A DNA stretch of 23,752 nucleotides from a virus: the IMG/VR virus record IMGVR_UViG_3300042905_002575, positions 1-23,752 of that record; one strand, written 5' to 3'. Each line of letters begins with the position of its first letter. Position 1 is the first letter of the stretch. Of this stretch, positions 13,201 to 20,233 are shown one piece after another. A program made the position numbers and the translations under genes. A model generated the notes under the pieces. The model was not told the DNA's origin. It ran no database searches and saw nothing but the letters and a program-made list of their open reading frames with translations.

Positions 13201-13944
13201 CAGCTCGATGTTCAGCGACTGCTCGCGCACCTGATTGCTGAACAGCGTGATCGGCGTGTCGGTGCCGTAGCCCTCGCGCACTTGGGACTCGAAGTTTCTG
13301 AGCGTGCCGACGGCTTGATCGCCGACTCTGAGGTTCGTGATCTGCATCGGCCCGTAGCCGACATCGAACAACATCCGGATATATTGCTGCTCGCCCCAGT
13401 ACAGCTCCGTGTAGGGCTGCGCGGCGAGCAGCGGGTAGTAGTTGACCCGGCGGCCGTAGATGCGCGGCACGACGCCATAGGGCCGGGCCTCGTTCTTGAC
13501 ACCCTGTATCGAGAACCGCGCGGTCACCTGTTCGTTGTCCCGGCCGACCGAGCGCTGCTTCGGTGCTGGTGCCAGGGCCGAGGTCAGCAGCGCCGTGGTC
13601 AAGCCGATGCCGGCCTGCACGAGCCCGAGCTGCAGCGCGGTCAGCCCCAAGGTCGCCGCCCAGCTCGAGGCGGCAAAGCCGGTGATGGCGATCCCCAGGC
13701 TGATCGGATCGGCCGCCATCGCGCGCACGACCACGGTCCCGCGCTTCACCCGGACGTGCTTCCACTGCGATTTCGGGATCAGCCGATCCTCGAGCGCGAC
13801 GACCGCGTGCGCCATCGTCGACAGCGTCACCCCGCCCCGCTGCGCTGCCGATACGACGACATCCTCGACCGTCGGCCGGCCGGGCAATTCGTAGACGTGA
13901 CGCGTCAGCCGCAGCGGATGCGGCACGGCGACGACGGTGATCAT
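10267..13944 (-). CDS. Tail-tip host-specificity protein, J-like
   Basis: A 1225-aa central tail-tip protein, close to lambda J in size and place. Residues 1-75 look like a beta-grasp unit similar to gpI/MoaD-like tail proteins. About 78-125 is a long hydrophobic stretch (GFAASSWAATLGLTALQLGL and on). From about 140 the J-like body starts, with RPYGVVPRIYGRRVNYYPL and GYGPMQITNLRVGDQ. Two Fn3-like domains lie at about 780-960. Two clusters of three FWGAD-type repeats are at 1015-1035 and 1080-1100. It recognises the receptor and connects tube to fibres. ATG 13944 overlaps the NlpC/P60 gene's stop. The gpI-like N-terminal unit appears fused instead of being a separate gene. Confidence 0.9.
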   Translation of the reverse strand: MITVVAVPHPLRLTRHVYELPGRPTVEDVVVSAAQRGGVTLSTMAHAVVALEDRLIPKSQWKHVRVKRGTVVVRAMAADPISLGIAITGFAASSWAATLGLTALQLGLVQAGIGLTTALLTSALAPAPKQRSVGRDNEQVTARFSIQGVKNEARPYGVVPRIYGRRVNYYPLLAAQPYTELYWGEQQYIRMLFDVGYGPMQITNLRVGDQAVGTLRNFESQVREGYGTDTPITLFSNQVREQSLNIELKQVSGFSIRTTEPDTDEVTLDVTFPNGLQRISDRNIKFGVAVQFEVQIRPTAGGPWQNPTLLQESFGVTITGGAFEIAANSKSAVRRSVRFRVARGQWDVQVKRLTIDDQSDNVGDNQSVTSEQSFWTAMRSHQNEPPVTRTGIARIAVRAQATDQLSGVIEQLNCTVTSVLPVWNGSTWVEQATRNPAWAFADVLRGSANARPVPDSRIDLDALLAWAAWCDANGFTFDGVFDRRQSVYECLQEIAATACASPTVTDGKFSVVVDNTRDTVIQHFTPRNLRSFSSTKVFAVRPHALKVIFYPESSGHQAEELFVYDDGYTAANSTLFETLELPYTTSTAAAWKRGRRAMFAARLRSEVYEGETDLEHLVCNRGDLVRVRHDLMLWGLGEARVKSLVTSGLNTTAIVVDAPLTMAGGTTYGIRVRQASTSAEYTLTTVVGDQTQLDLATPVATASGPGVGDLIQFGELGAESVELLVRSIEPGADLSARISFVDYAPAIQTSDSGAIPDFDPQITTPPAINRPRPPKPVILSLNSDEGALIRASDGTLTSRILLSVTVIQSQGLVPAEVIQARYRPADSNQDFAFVPSLPAQAGEISIMPVDDGQTYVVQLRSVSQAGAASDWTEITHTVVGKTTPPPSVERFYRQGSALTWPYPTPPVDLAGFVLRAHYGTATDWGTARALHPGVVTAPPFDMSGLHGTQTILIKAVDTSGIESATAATVTIDLGDLVTSNVVVTQSEAPGWAGALTGGTDTGTDIEASLLSSPPFWGADSALFWGADGDVFWAANTYDSMVYVATYTPTSDVLGDGVLKIDATVTGAYTLDYRISTSGTFWGADGSAFWGADGALFWDADTIGQWLPFPGALGPFDSTADSYQFRLTTQAGTTQGIASQLDIVIDVPDIVEVFDDVIVSATSTRLPITKSYRAIKVVNVTVQTDGNGGISARIIDKDETLGPDIEVLNAAGTAVTGLVDAVVQGY
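10654..10902 (-). repeat. Two triplets of FWGAD-coding repeats, 24-bp period
   Basis: Inside the J-like gene the Phe-Trp codons recur at exact 24-bp spacing: 10897, 10873 and 10849, then 10702, 10678 and 10654. They encode FWGADSAL, FWGADGDV, FWAANTYD and FWGADGSA, FWGADGAL, FWDADTIG. The two triplets are separated by about 49 residues of ordinary beta-rich sequence. Confidence 0.9.
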
Positions 13945-14336
13945 CGTCGCCAGAACCCCGCGACGCGGCGCGACCAGGTCAGCGACTTGTACGACTCGAC
14001 GCAGCTATCGGTGCCGGGCCGTGCGTGCAGAAAACGCCCCTCCCCGACCACGATGCCGAGGTGCGACTCGGCACCCGCCATTTTGAACAGGACGACATCC
14101 CCGCGGCGCTCGGTGCCGGCCTTGACCGGTTGCCACTCGTCGGACGCCCCGCGCACGATCGCCGCAATCTGCCGGCGCTCCTCGAGGTCCAGCTCGCGCC
14201 CGTAGCGATCGCCGAACGACGGCAGCTTGAGGCCGCGCTGCTCGAGGTGATACAGCCGCACCAGGCCCCAGCAGTCGAGCCCGCGGCGATCCGTCCCGTG
14301 CAGCTCGAACGGGATCCCGACATAGTCCGCGATCAT
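13941..14336 (-). CDS. NlpC/P60 tail peptidase, gpK-like
   Basis: A 131-aa NlpC/P60 cysteine peptidase, the lambda gpK equivalent without its JAB half. The catalytic Cys22 is in GLDCWGLVRLYH, His92 is in ESHLGIVVGEG and the third polar residue is probably His104 in FLHARPG. The RRGDVVLFKM strand precedes the His as in the family. Lambda gpK acts in tail-tip assembly, and such domains may also cut peptidoglycan during DNA entry. ATG 14336 overlaps the DUF1833 gene's stop and its own stop overlaps the J start (ATGA at both). Confidence 0.9.
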   Translation of the reverse strand: MIADYVGIPFELHGTDRRGLDCWGLVRLYHLEQRGLKLPSFGDRYGRELDLEERRQIAAIVRGASDEWQPVKAGTERRGDVVLFKMAGAESHLGIVVGEGRFLHARPGTDSCVESYKSLTWSRRVAGFWRR

Positions 14337-14812
14337 CGGTCGACCGCGTCGAACAGTGCCGGGTTGGTGGTCGGCGTATAGGTGGCTTCCGGGAACGGCT
14401 CGTTCATGATGGCCTCCGTCCCGAGTTCGATCCGCAGCGTCCGATCGGAGATCCGCGCGGTGCGACTTTCGAACACGAACGGCCCGGCCTCGATGGTGTC
14501 CGGATCGGCAGCGCGCACGATCTCCTGCGTGATCGTGAACGGCGTCGACAGGCTGCGAAAAGTCGCGGTGAACTCGCGCGTGACGTTGTCGAGCATCAGC
14601 TCGAGCGTCGGCAGCTCGCCCTCATTTTGCGCGGGCAGGATCGGCGGGAACGACCAGGCGGTGAAGGTCTCGCCGTCGCTGACGATGTCCTCGGTATTGT
14701 TGACGAGCCGGATCGGCGTCGGCAGATCGGCGTGCTCGATGGTCAGGAGCTGCAGCCAGACCTCGTCCGTCTGTGCGGCGTAGAGGGACGCGCGGCCGTC
14801 GACCGAGGTCAC
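14333..14812 (-). CDS. DUF1833-family minor tail protein
   Basis: A 159-aa protein matching the DUF1833 pattern: LYAAQTDEVWLQLLTIEHAD near the start, then PIRLVNNTEDIVSDGETFTA followed by WSFPPILPAQNEGELP, and a C-terminal TYTPTTNPALFD. It takes the place of lambda gpL in the order M-L-K-J, so it should be part of the tail tip complex below the tube. GTG 14812 overlaps the upstream stop (GTGA). No metal-binding Cys cluster like that of lambda gpL is visible, so equivalence is by position and pattern. Confidence 0.85.
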   Translation of the reverse strand: MTSVDGRASLYAAQTDEVWLQLLTIEHADLPTPIRLVNNTEDIVSDGETFTAWSFPPILPAQNEGELPTLELMLDNVTREFTATFRSLSTPFTITQEIVRAADPDTIEAGPFVFESRTARISDRTLRIELGTEAIMNEPFPEATYTPTTNPALFDAVDR

Positions 14813-15156
14813 GGGAGGATTTCCAGCATGAGGGTCGTGCGCCAGTAACCGGCGCCGAGCGGCCGGTATTCAGGCCGGCCCCGGAAACGATACTCAACGG
14901 CGGCCAGCGTGCGGTGATGCACCCAGTCGAACGGATCGACCGCGCCGACCGTCACGTCGTAGAAGGTGTCGAGCAGCGCGACCTGCGCGGTCGTCAGCAC
15001 GAGGCTTGCCTGAAAGACTTTCACCTCGGCGGTGTAGCGCCGGCGCAATTTGGCCGGGCCGGTTTCCATCTCGGTGCGGATGACGTTCGGCTCGGCCGAC
15101 TCCGTGAAGTCGCCGAGCAGCACGCGCTGCGGCAGGGTGGCGGGCCAGACGGCCAT
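14809..15156 (-). CDS. Minor tail protein, gpM-like
   Basis: A 115-aa beta-rich protein beginning MAVWPATLPQRVLLGDFTES, with the FQASLVLTTAQVALLDTFYD segment, an FDWVHHRT motif and a final YWRTTLMLEILP. Phage tail proteins of this pattern occupy the gpM position directly after the tape measure and form part of the distal tail. ATG 15156 overlaps the tape-measure stop by one base (TGATG); its stop overlaps the DUF1833 start (GTGA). The assignment to the gpM role is from order and general pattern. Confidence 0.8.
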   Translation of the reverse strand: MAVWPATLPQRVLLGDFTESAEPNVIRTEMETGPAKLRRRYTAEVKVFQASLVLTTAQVALLDTFYDVTVGAVDPFDWVHHRTLAAVEYRFRGRPEYRPLGAGYWRTTLMLEILP

Positions 15157-17054
15157 CAGCGGGCCACCAGCGGCGCGCGTACGCCGAGCGGTGCCAGCAT
15201 GCCGCGCGAGGCCGCACGAGTGACTGAACCACCGACAAACACGTCAATGCCGCGGCTGTCGTTGGCTTCAGTGCGCACCGACTCGCTGCCATAGTTGTAG
15301 ACGTTGTTGACGATGGCCCCGCCACCGTTCGGGATGACGGTCCCGGCGGTGCCCGGGATGAGCAGCTCGGGCCCGCGCTCGCCGACGACGTAGGCGCGGC
15401 CGGCCGACACCGGGCCGCCGTTGGCGCGGAAACCGCCGAAGATCGACGAGAAAAAGCCGCCGATGCCGCCGCCGCCGGTGCCGGTCTTGAAAATGTTGCT
15501 CGCGAACTCCGCCAGCGGATCGGTCACGGTCTGCCGCAACAGCAGCCGCGCGATGTCCTGCCCGAGGCCGGCGAGGACGTCGGACAGGGAGCCGGCCGAG
15601 AAGATGGCCTCCTCGAATGCCGAGGAGAATGTCGCGCCCAGATCGGCGAAGGTGGTCCGGGCGCGCTCGCCGTTTTCGTCGAGCTTGCTGACGGTGGTGT
15701 CGAGTTCGTTGAACACTTCGATCGCCTTCCGGCCGTACTCCTCGGAGTCGGCGCCGAACACGCGCGAGAACTCCTGCAGCTCGCGCGTCGCGCGCTCCCG
15801 CGGTGTCGCGATGGACTCGCGCAGGGAGTCGAGGCGCGCGCGCGACTGCTCGACCTCGCCCTGAAAGGCCCGCTCCCGATCGCGCGCGTAGTCCTGCAGG
15901 TAGTCGCGCACCGAGTCGGTCTCGCGCTGCAGGGCATCGGCCACGCGCTGAGCTTCGCGGGAGGCTTTCTCAGCGGCCTTGGCGGCGGCTTCCGGATCGC
16001 CCTGCGCGTCGATGCCCGCGCTCGTGATCGTGCCGAGGATCGCGGCACGCCCTGCCGAGACGTCGGTTTCCTCGCGGCCGGTGCGGGCGGCGTTGCGGCG
16101 GACCCGCAATTTTTCCTCGAGGCCGTCGATGGTGTCGGCGGCCTGGTCGGCCTGCTGCCGGAAGCGATCCGAGTTGAACAGGCCCGCTTTGAAGGTTTCG
16201 AATTTGAGATTGAAGCGCTCGAGCTTGAGCGCGGTCTCGGTCAGGAAGGTGTCGAAGGTTTTGCCGAGGCCGCTGAGCGCCGGCGCGACTTGGGGCACAC
16301 CGGTCGCGATGGCGTTGAACAGCGTCGTCAGGGCGGGCGCGAGCGCGGTCGCGACGGCTTTGCCGGCGGCCTGCGAGGCAAGGTTGAGTTCGCCGATGGA
16401 ATCATTCAGCGCGTCGAACTTGTCGGCCTGGTCGCGGGTGATGGTGCCGTTGAGTTCGACGAAGCGATCGACCAGCCGGCCGATGCCGTCTTCGCCCTCG
16501 AGGATGAGCGGCGCGAGTTCCTTGAACTGTTTCCCGAACAGGGCAGCACCGGCCGCCGCGCGCTGGCTCGGGTTGTCGACGGCAGCGAGGGCGGCGCCGA
16601 TCTGGCCGATCTGAGACGCCAGGTCGACGCGCGCGAGCTCGTCGGCGGAGAGCTTGAGCAGGTCGAGCGCCTGCGCGGCTTTGGCGCCCTGCCCGTTCGC
16701 GATCTCGACGAGGTTCTTCGAGAGCCGCTGCGCGGCCGAGGAGATGGTATCGATCGACGTGCCCGACTGGCCCGCCGCGAAATTGAGGAACGAAAGTTGC
16801 TCGACCGACTGGCCGGTAGCGAAGGACAGATCGCGCAGCTTGTCGCCGAGGTCGATGACCTCGCGCGCAGCGCCCGCGATCGACGTAAGCGACAGGCCCG
16901 CGCCGATGCCGGCGAGGGCGGCCGTCGCAAAGGAGGCCGCGCGCTTGATGCCGCTCGACGCCCGGTCGACCACGGACACGGCGCGCGCCATGTCGGTCTG
17001 CAGTTTGCCGACGTTGGCGCCGAGTTCGACGACCAGCGAGCCGAGTGTTGCCAC
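15156..17054 (-). CDS. Tape measure protein
   Basis: A 632-aa protein that sets tail length and helps DNA entry. The N-terminus (MATLGSLVVELGANVGKLQT) and the following Ala-rich hydrophobic stretch (FATAALAGIGAGLSLTSIAG) are typical. The middle is helical and charged, and about residues 365-480 form long coiled coils (RDYLQDYARDRERAFQGEVE). The C-terminus has the gpH-like pattern of a Gly-rich patch, then FRANGGPVSAGRAYVVGERG and PELLIPGTAGTVIPN. It is short for a tape measure, so the tail should be short for a siphophage. GTG 17054 follows an AAGGG, 3 nt after the chaperone stop. Chaperones G/GT lie directly upstream. Confidence 0.93.
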   Translation of the reverse strand: MATLGSLVVELGANVGKLQTDMARAVSVVDRASSGIKRAASFATAALAGIGAGLSLTSIAGAAREVIDLGDKLRDLSFATGQSVEQLSFLNFAAGQSGTSIDTISSAAQRLSKNLVEIANGQGAKAAQALDLLKLSADELARVDLASQIGQIGAALAAVDNPSQRAAAGAALFGKQFKELAPLILEGEDGIGRLVDRFVELNGTITRDQADKFDALNDSIGELNLASQAAGKAVATALAPALTTLFNAIATGVPQVAPALSGLGKTFDTFLTETALKLERFNLKFETFKAGLFNSDRFRQQADQAADTIDGLEEKLRVRRNAARTGREETDVSAGRAAILGTITSAGIDAQGDPEAAAKAAEKASREAQRVADALQRETDSVRDYLQDYARDRERAFQGEVEQSRARLDSLRESIATPRERATRELQEFSRVFGADSEEYGRKAIEVFNELDTTVSKLDENGERARTTFADLGATFSSAFEEAIFSAGSLSDVLAGLGQDIARLLLRQTVTDPLAEFASNIFKTGTGGGGIGGFFSSIFGGFRANGGPVSAGRAYVVGERGPELLIPGTAGTVIPNGGGAIVNNVYNYGSESVRTEANDSRGIDVFVGGSVTRAASRGMLAPLGVRAPLVAR

Positions 17055-17057
17055 GGG

Positions 17058-17363
17058 TTACCCTTTGAGCGTGTCGATCAGATCCGAGAACGTGGTCGGC
17101 TTGACGGGCTCGGCGTCTCGGCGGCCCGGCAGAAAATCAGACGGCGTGAACGGGGGCGTGTCCTTGCCCCGGTTGACGTTGCACAGGATGGCGCACACTT
17201 GGGCCAGCATCGCGACCACGGCCCGCGAGCCCCACGGCTCGCGCTGGTAGTCGTCAAGGTGCCCGAGATACTCCTGCGCCGACATCGTGGCGCCCAGCTC
17301 GTCCACCGTGCGCCCCAGGTCACGCGCCAGAAAGCGCGCGAACGTCAGCCCGTCGGTGTCGTT
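17058..17363 (-). CDS. Tail assembly chaperone T domain, made by -1 frameshift
   Basis: The second half of the GT fusion. The frame runs unbroken from the slippery site at 17362-17371 to TAA at 17058: NDTDGLTFARFLARDLGRTV, then DELGATMSAQEYLGHLDDYQ and REPWGSRAVVAMLAQVCAIL, about 101 residues. MSAQEYxxWxxYxxxEPWG-type sequence followed by an Asn-rich NVNRGK segment is characteristic of lambda gpT-like C-terminal extensions. A GTG inside it (17306) gives an 82-aa frame, but it lacks a good ribosome binding site, so expression by frameshift is preferred. The fusion would be about 201 aa. It binds the tape measure and recruits tube protein during tail assembly. Confidence 0.85.
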   Translation of the reverse strand, partial: NDTDGLTFARFLARDLGRTVDELGATMSAQEYLGHLDDYQREPWGSRAVVAMLAQVCAILCNVNRGKDTPPFTPSDFLPGRRDAEPVKPTTFSDLIDTLKG

Positions 17364-17662
17364 TTTTTTTCGAGGCCGGTGAGCTTGATCACGACCTCGT
17401 AAAGCTGCAGCGATTCAGCGAGGCACGACGCCCCCCAGGCCTGCCACTCGTCGAGACTCAGCAGCGGCAGGCCCTGCTCGTCGATGGCGCACCAGGCAAG
17501 TACCTGCGCGATTTCGTCGTCCTGACTGTGCCGCGCGTTGCCGAGCTTGAGCATCTCCGACAGCGTAAGCTGACGCAGGATGATCTCGCCGCCCAAGGTC
17601 TCGACCGGGACGGTCTCCTTGCGCAGAACCGGCCGGACGATGGTCGACTTGTCGAGTGCCAT
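17345..17662 (-). CDS. Tail assembly chaperone G
   Basis: A 105-aa protein in the place of lambda gpG, between tail tube and tape measure. It begins MALDKSTIVRPVLRKETVPV, has the EIILRQLTLSEMLKLGNARH segment shared by tail assembly chaperones, an SLDEWQAWGASCL helix, and ends EKKTTPTG just after the A9 slippery run. Most ribosomes should stop here, giving G; a minority shift to give GT. The ATG at 17662 overlaps the tube-protein stop by one base (TGATG). G and GT coat the tape measure during assembly and are not in the mature virion. Confidence 0.88.
   Translation of the reverse strand: MALDKSTIVRPVLRKETVPVETLGGEIILRQLTLSEMLKLGNARHSQDDEIAQVLAWCAIDEQGLPLLSLDEWQAWGASCLAESLQLYEVVIKLTGLEKKTTPTG
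17362..17371 (-). other. Programmed -1 frameshift site (A9)
   Basis: The minus strand has G followed by nine A and then CG. In the G frame it reads GAA AAA AAA ACG. Slippage by one base backward gives AAC GAC ACC and joins the open T frame. The heptamer is of the A AAA AAA type. The upstream frame stops at 17345, only 15 nt beyond the A-run, as usual for G/GT sites. Confidence 0.85.
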
Positions 17663-18309
17663 CAGGTCGCGTACGCCTGCGACGCGTTGGCGTTCGCCTT
17701 GATGGTGATCGGCGTCGTCACGAGCTGCTGCGCCGATCCGGTCGGCGCCAGCGAGCAGCCGATGAAGCCGGTGGTGACCCACTTCGTGCCGTCCGCGAAC
17801 GTGAACCGGATCGCGCGGCGTGACTTGCCGTCCGAGGCGGTCTTCAGCGCCTGCAGGGCGGTCGAGGCCGGATCCCACTGCGCGGTCATGGCGAAGTTGA
17901 GATTGCTCGCGACACCGGGCTGCACCACCCGCACCAGGTCGTGGATCGTCGTGGTGTCGATGTCTTCGAACTCCCCGCCCGACACGGTGATGTCGGTGAT
18001 GAGCGACAGCGTGGTGCCGAACGTGATCACCTGCAGGTTGCCCGAGGTGAACGTGTCGAAGGCAGTCGAGTTGACGCCTTCGAGCTCGACCGTGTTGCCG
18101 GCGCCATTGACATTCGCCGCGCGCACGACCCGCTCGTCGAGCTGGTACATGCCCTGAATCGACGACAGATACAGATAGTCGCCGTTGACCGGATCGGTGC
18201 CGGTGTAGCTTGCGACCGCCGGATTTGCCTTCGTGATCGCGCTGATCGGCAGTGCCGTTGCGAGCGCCGACTGAACCGCGATCTGAACGCCTGACCATAC
18301 TTTCGCCAT
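17662..18309 (-). CDS. Major tail tube protein
   Basis: A 215-aa tail tube subunit. The N-terminus (MAKVWSGVQIAVQSALATAL) and the following ADPxxG-type loop (SYTGTDPVNGDYLYL), together with the central beta pattern (QVITFGTTLSLITDITVSGG then EFEDIDTTTIHDLVRVVQPG), match siphophage tube proteins of the lambda V/TP901-1 type. It sits just upstream of the chaperones. ATG 18309 has a strong AGGGGGA ribosome binding site, as expected for the most abundant tail protein. Unlike most neighbours it does not overlap the previous gene (12-nt gap), giving it independent initiation. No C-terminal Ig domain is present. Confidence 0.88.
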   Translation of the reverse strand: MAKVWSGVQIAVQSALATALPISAITKANPAVASYTGTDPVNGDYLYLSSIQGMYQLDERVVRAANVNGAGNTVELEGVNSTAFDTFTSGNLQVITFGTTLSLITDITVSGGEFEDIDTTTIHDLVRVVQPGVASNLNFAMTAQWDPASTALQALKTASDGKSRRAIRFTFADGTKWVTTGFIGCSLAPTGSAQQLVTTPITIKANANASQAYAT

Positions 18310-18321
18310 GAATCCCCCTAT

Positions 18322-18675
18322 CTAACTCAAGTGCTGAATCGCGAGCGTGACCACATAGGTGCGCGTATCGACATCGAAATCGCCCGCGCGGTTGACCATC
18401 AGAAACCCGGCCGCCATGACGGCGGTCTGCGCGGCGTCGGCCACGGCTTCAGCCGCGGCTCGGGTGACGCCGAACGACAGGACAGAGAGCTGCGCGCGAG
18501 TGAGCGCGATCGTGCCGTGGATGGTCGGCACGTATTCAGTCGTGTCGCGCGTGTAGACGATCGCCGGCAGGACGTCATCCTGCGGCCGCGCGTCCGGGTA
18601 GATCCGGGTCGACACGAGCGCGGTGACGCTAACGGCGCCATCGAGCGTCGACTTCAGCGCGGTTTCGGCGCTCAT
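18322..18675 (-). CDS. Tail terminator/completion protein, DUF3168-like
   Basis: A 117-aa protein with the DUF3168 pattern: MSAETALKSTLDGAVSVTAL, then VSTRIYPDARPQDDVLPAIV and YTRDTTEYVPTIHGTIALTR, ending in TYVVTLAIQHLS. Proteins of this family (lambda gpU-like position) cap the tail tube and connect it to the head. It lies between the HK97 gp10-like gene and the tube gene, the standard order. ATG 18675 overlaps the upstream stop (ATGA). Confidence 0.88.
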   Translation of the reverse strand: MSAETALKSTLDGAVSVTALVSTRIYPDARPQDDVLPAIVYTRDTTEYVPTIHGTIALTRAQLSVLSFGVTRAAAEAVADAAQTAVMAAGFLMVNRAGDFDVDTRTYVVTLAIQHLS

Positions 18676-19226
18676 GCGAGGCGCTCGAGCTCGGCGGCGA
18701 GGCGCGTTTTGATCGTGTTCAGCGCGCGCGGGCCGGCCGCGGCGAGGCCGCCGGCCAGGAACTTTTTACCCGGGATCAAGCGCCCGTAACTCGGGTTGCC
18801 GGCCTTGCGGTTGCCGCGCTCGCTGCGGTTCGCGGCCTTGCGCCGGCCGACGGCGGTGTAGCCCTGCTCCTGGAACCGGAAGTAAAACGGGTTGTCTCCG
18901 CGCTTGTCGTAGGCCGTCAGCCGGTTCGTGCGGGTCGCGCCGGATTTCGTCTTGTACTTGGTCTCGCGGGTGCGCACCTTGCCGTGCCGCACACCGACGA
19001 TCTGCCGCGCGGCGAGGCCGCGATCGAGCGACGCCCTGCCCCGCTTCGTGACGACGTTGCGACGCAGTGCACCGGTCGCGACCGGCGCCCGGCTTTTGAC
19101 TTCCTTGACCACCTCGCGCGCGCCGGCGCGCATCGCGGCGTTCAGCGCACGCCGCTGCAGCTTGGCCGGGAACGCCTTCAGCCGCGCCTCGAGCTCGGCG
19201 AGTCCTTCGACGCGGACTGTGGTCAT
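18672..19226 (-). CDS. HK97 gp10-like head-tail/tail completion protein
   Basis: A 184-aa protein with the HK97 gp10 pattern at the N-terminus: VEGLAELEARLKAFPAKLQR, then ALNAAMRAGAREVVKEVKSR and the signature APVATGALRRNV. The middle is extremely basic (Arg/Lys-rich from 60 to 145) and longer than in the simple family, and the C-terminus has the usual IPGKKFLAGGL segment. The family takes part in joining head and tail. ATG 19226 overlaps the upstream stop (ATGA). It is separated from the head-closure adaptor (22543-22872) by six extra genes. Confidence 0.88.
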   Translation of the reverse strand: MTTVRVEGLAELEARLKAFPAKLQRRALNAAMRAGAREVVKEVKSRAPVATGALRRNVVTKRGRASLDRGLAARQIVGVRHGKVRTRETKYKTKSGATRTNRLTAYDKRGDNPFYFRFQEQGYTAVGRRKAANRSERGNRKAGNPSYGRLIPGKKFLAGGLAAAGPRALNTIKTRLAAELERLA

Positions 19227-19534
19227 GTGATCGCGCTCAGGTTGCGCACCAGGTAGTCGTACTGGCTCTTGATCCCGTCGCCGGCGCCGTAGCCCGCCTC
19301 GACCGTGACCCGGCGGCGCTCGAACGGCCGGCTCCCGAGGATCGCGTTATGCGCCGGCGTGATGACGAGCTCGACCACGGTGCCCGGCGTCGCCGGCGTG
19401 GAGGCCAGCACCGCGGTGCCGGTCGTCAGGCAGTCGATGCGCCAGGCCACGCTGCTCGGCGCGACCGGTGCGCCCAGTTTGTCGAGGAAGCTGACGGACA
19501 GGTAGGCAGTCGTGCCCTCGTTCACGGTGTCCAA
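19223..19534 (-). CDS. Beta-rich structural protein, unknown
   Basis: A 103-aa protein with a strong beta pattern: GTTAYLSVSFLDKLGAPVAP, SSVAWRIDCLTTGTAVLAST, then TVVELVITPAHNAIL and RRRVTVEAGYGAGDG. This resembles an immunoglobulin-like or jelly-roll unit used in virion decoration or connector proteins. The name cannot be more precise. The best start is TTG at 19534, directly after the previous stop, with a GAGGG upstream; a GTG at 19525 is possible. It ends overlapping the gp10-like gene (ATGA), so it may be linked to connector assembly. Confidence 0.65.
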   Translation of the reverse strand: MDTVNEGTTAYLSVSFLDKLGAPVAPSSVAWRIDCLTTGTAVLASTPATPGTVVELVITPAHNAILGSRPFERRRVTVEAGYGAGDGIKSQYDYLVRNLSAIT

Positions 19535-20071
19535 TTAAGCTGCCCTCAGCAGGATGGTCGTTGCGCGCGTGCGGAGCACCCCGGGCGCCGAGCGCGTGGC
19601 GAGCTCGAAGGTGGCCGCGCGGCTCACGAGCTCGAAGCGCATCGCGATCGGCACGGGCGGCGTGGCATCGAGGCCTACCGCGGCGACGTTGCTGCTGCCT
19701 GCGGCGGCCGCGACCGATGCGATCGTCTGCAGACCCTGGCCGACGGCGCTGACCGCGGCCAGGCCTGCGCTGGCAGCCGCGGCCGCGCGCGTCGCCGCGC
19801 CCGTCGCCGCGGCGCTGGCGATGCCGGCCGCGGTGGCCGTAACAGCCTGCACGCCGCCGGCGGTCGCGCCGACGGCGGTGACGGTGGCCTGGCCGGCGCT
19901 GCTCGCGGTGCCGGCGTAGAGTGCGACGCCGGTGCCGCTGGCCGTCGCACTACCGGCACTGCTGGCGGCGGCGGCCGCGGTGGCCGCGCCGGTGGCGGTG
20001 ACGGTGGCCGTGCCCGCCGAGCTGCCGGCGCCCTCGTTGGACGCCTGGCTGGAGAACAGCAGCAGCAGCAT
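19535..20071 (-). CDS. Ala/Ser/Gly/Thr-repeat structural protein
   Basis: A 178-aa protein of which residues 10-125 are almost only Ala, Gly, Ser, Thr and Val. It has about six degenerate copies of a roughly 20-residue unit of the kind SSAGTATVTATGAAT, SSAGSATASGTGVAL and SSAGQATVTAVGAT. The C-terminal 50 residues are different and charged (PIAMRFELVSRAATFELATR). The N-terminus MLLLLFSSQ is short and hydrophobic but too brief for a signal peptide. Such repeats can form beta-helical fibre shafts; the unequal copies suggest slippage or recombination. ATG 20071 lies directly before the previous stop. The presumed role is fibre or head decoration, by inference. Confidence 0.65.
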   Translation of the reverse strand: MLLLLFSSQASNEGAGSSAGTATVTATGAATAAAAASSAGSATASGTGVALYAGTASSAGQATVTAVGATAGGVQAVTATAAGIASAAATGAATRAAAAASAGLAAVSAVGQGLQTIASVAAAAGSSNVAAVGLDATPPVPIAMRFELVSRAATFELATRSAPGVLRTRATTILLRAA

Positions 20072-20233
20072 TTAGGCGGCCTGCAGTCGGCTCAGCGTGG
20101 CTTCGCACTCCTCGAGTTCGGCGTCGAACCGCGCGACCTCGGCGGCGTCGCCTATGCGATCCGCCGCGGTGCGCAAGGTGCTCAGGTAGGCGATGCGACG
20201 GCGGGCCATTTCGATCAGTTGTTCGATGGTCAT
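20072..20233 (-). CDS. Small coiled-coil phage protein
   Basis: A 53-aa protein: MTIEQLIEMARRRIAYLSTL, RTAADRIGDAAEVARFDAEL, then EECEATLSRLQAA. Two amphipathic helices joined by a short turn would make a helical hairpin. Small proteins of this form are common between structural genes of phages, but their role is unknown to me. The ATG at 20233 overlaps the stop of the kelch-like gene by one base (TGATG), and its own stop (20072-20074) is directly followed by the next gene's ATG at 20071. These exact joins on both sides support it as a gene. Confidence 0.7.
   Translation of the reverse strand: MTIEQLIEMARRRIAYLSTLRTAADRIGDAAEVARFDAELEECEATLSRLQAA

Noticed and set aside
12058-14205. 715-aa plus-strand open frame opposite the J-like gene
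   Set aside because: It is the complement of a clear J-like coding region; its composition (Arg/Asp/Gly/Val/Pro-rich, no motif) is that of an antisense shadow in high-GC DNA.
17362-17370. A9 run as a sequencing error breaking one gene
   Set aside because: Both frames have family-typical parts in the standard G/GT position, the shift is in the expected -1 direction, and G has its own stop; a programmed frameshift explains it better.
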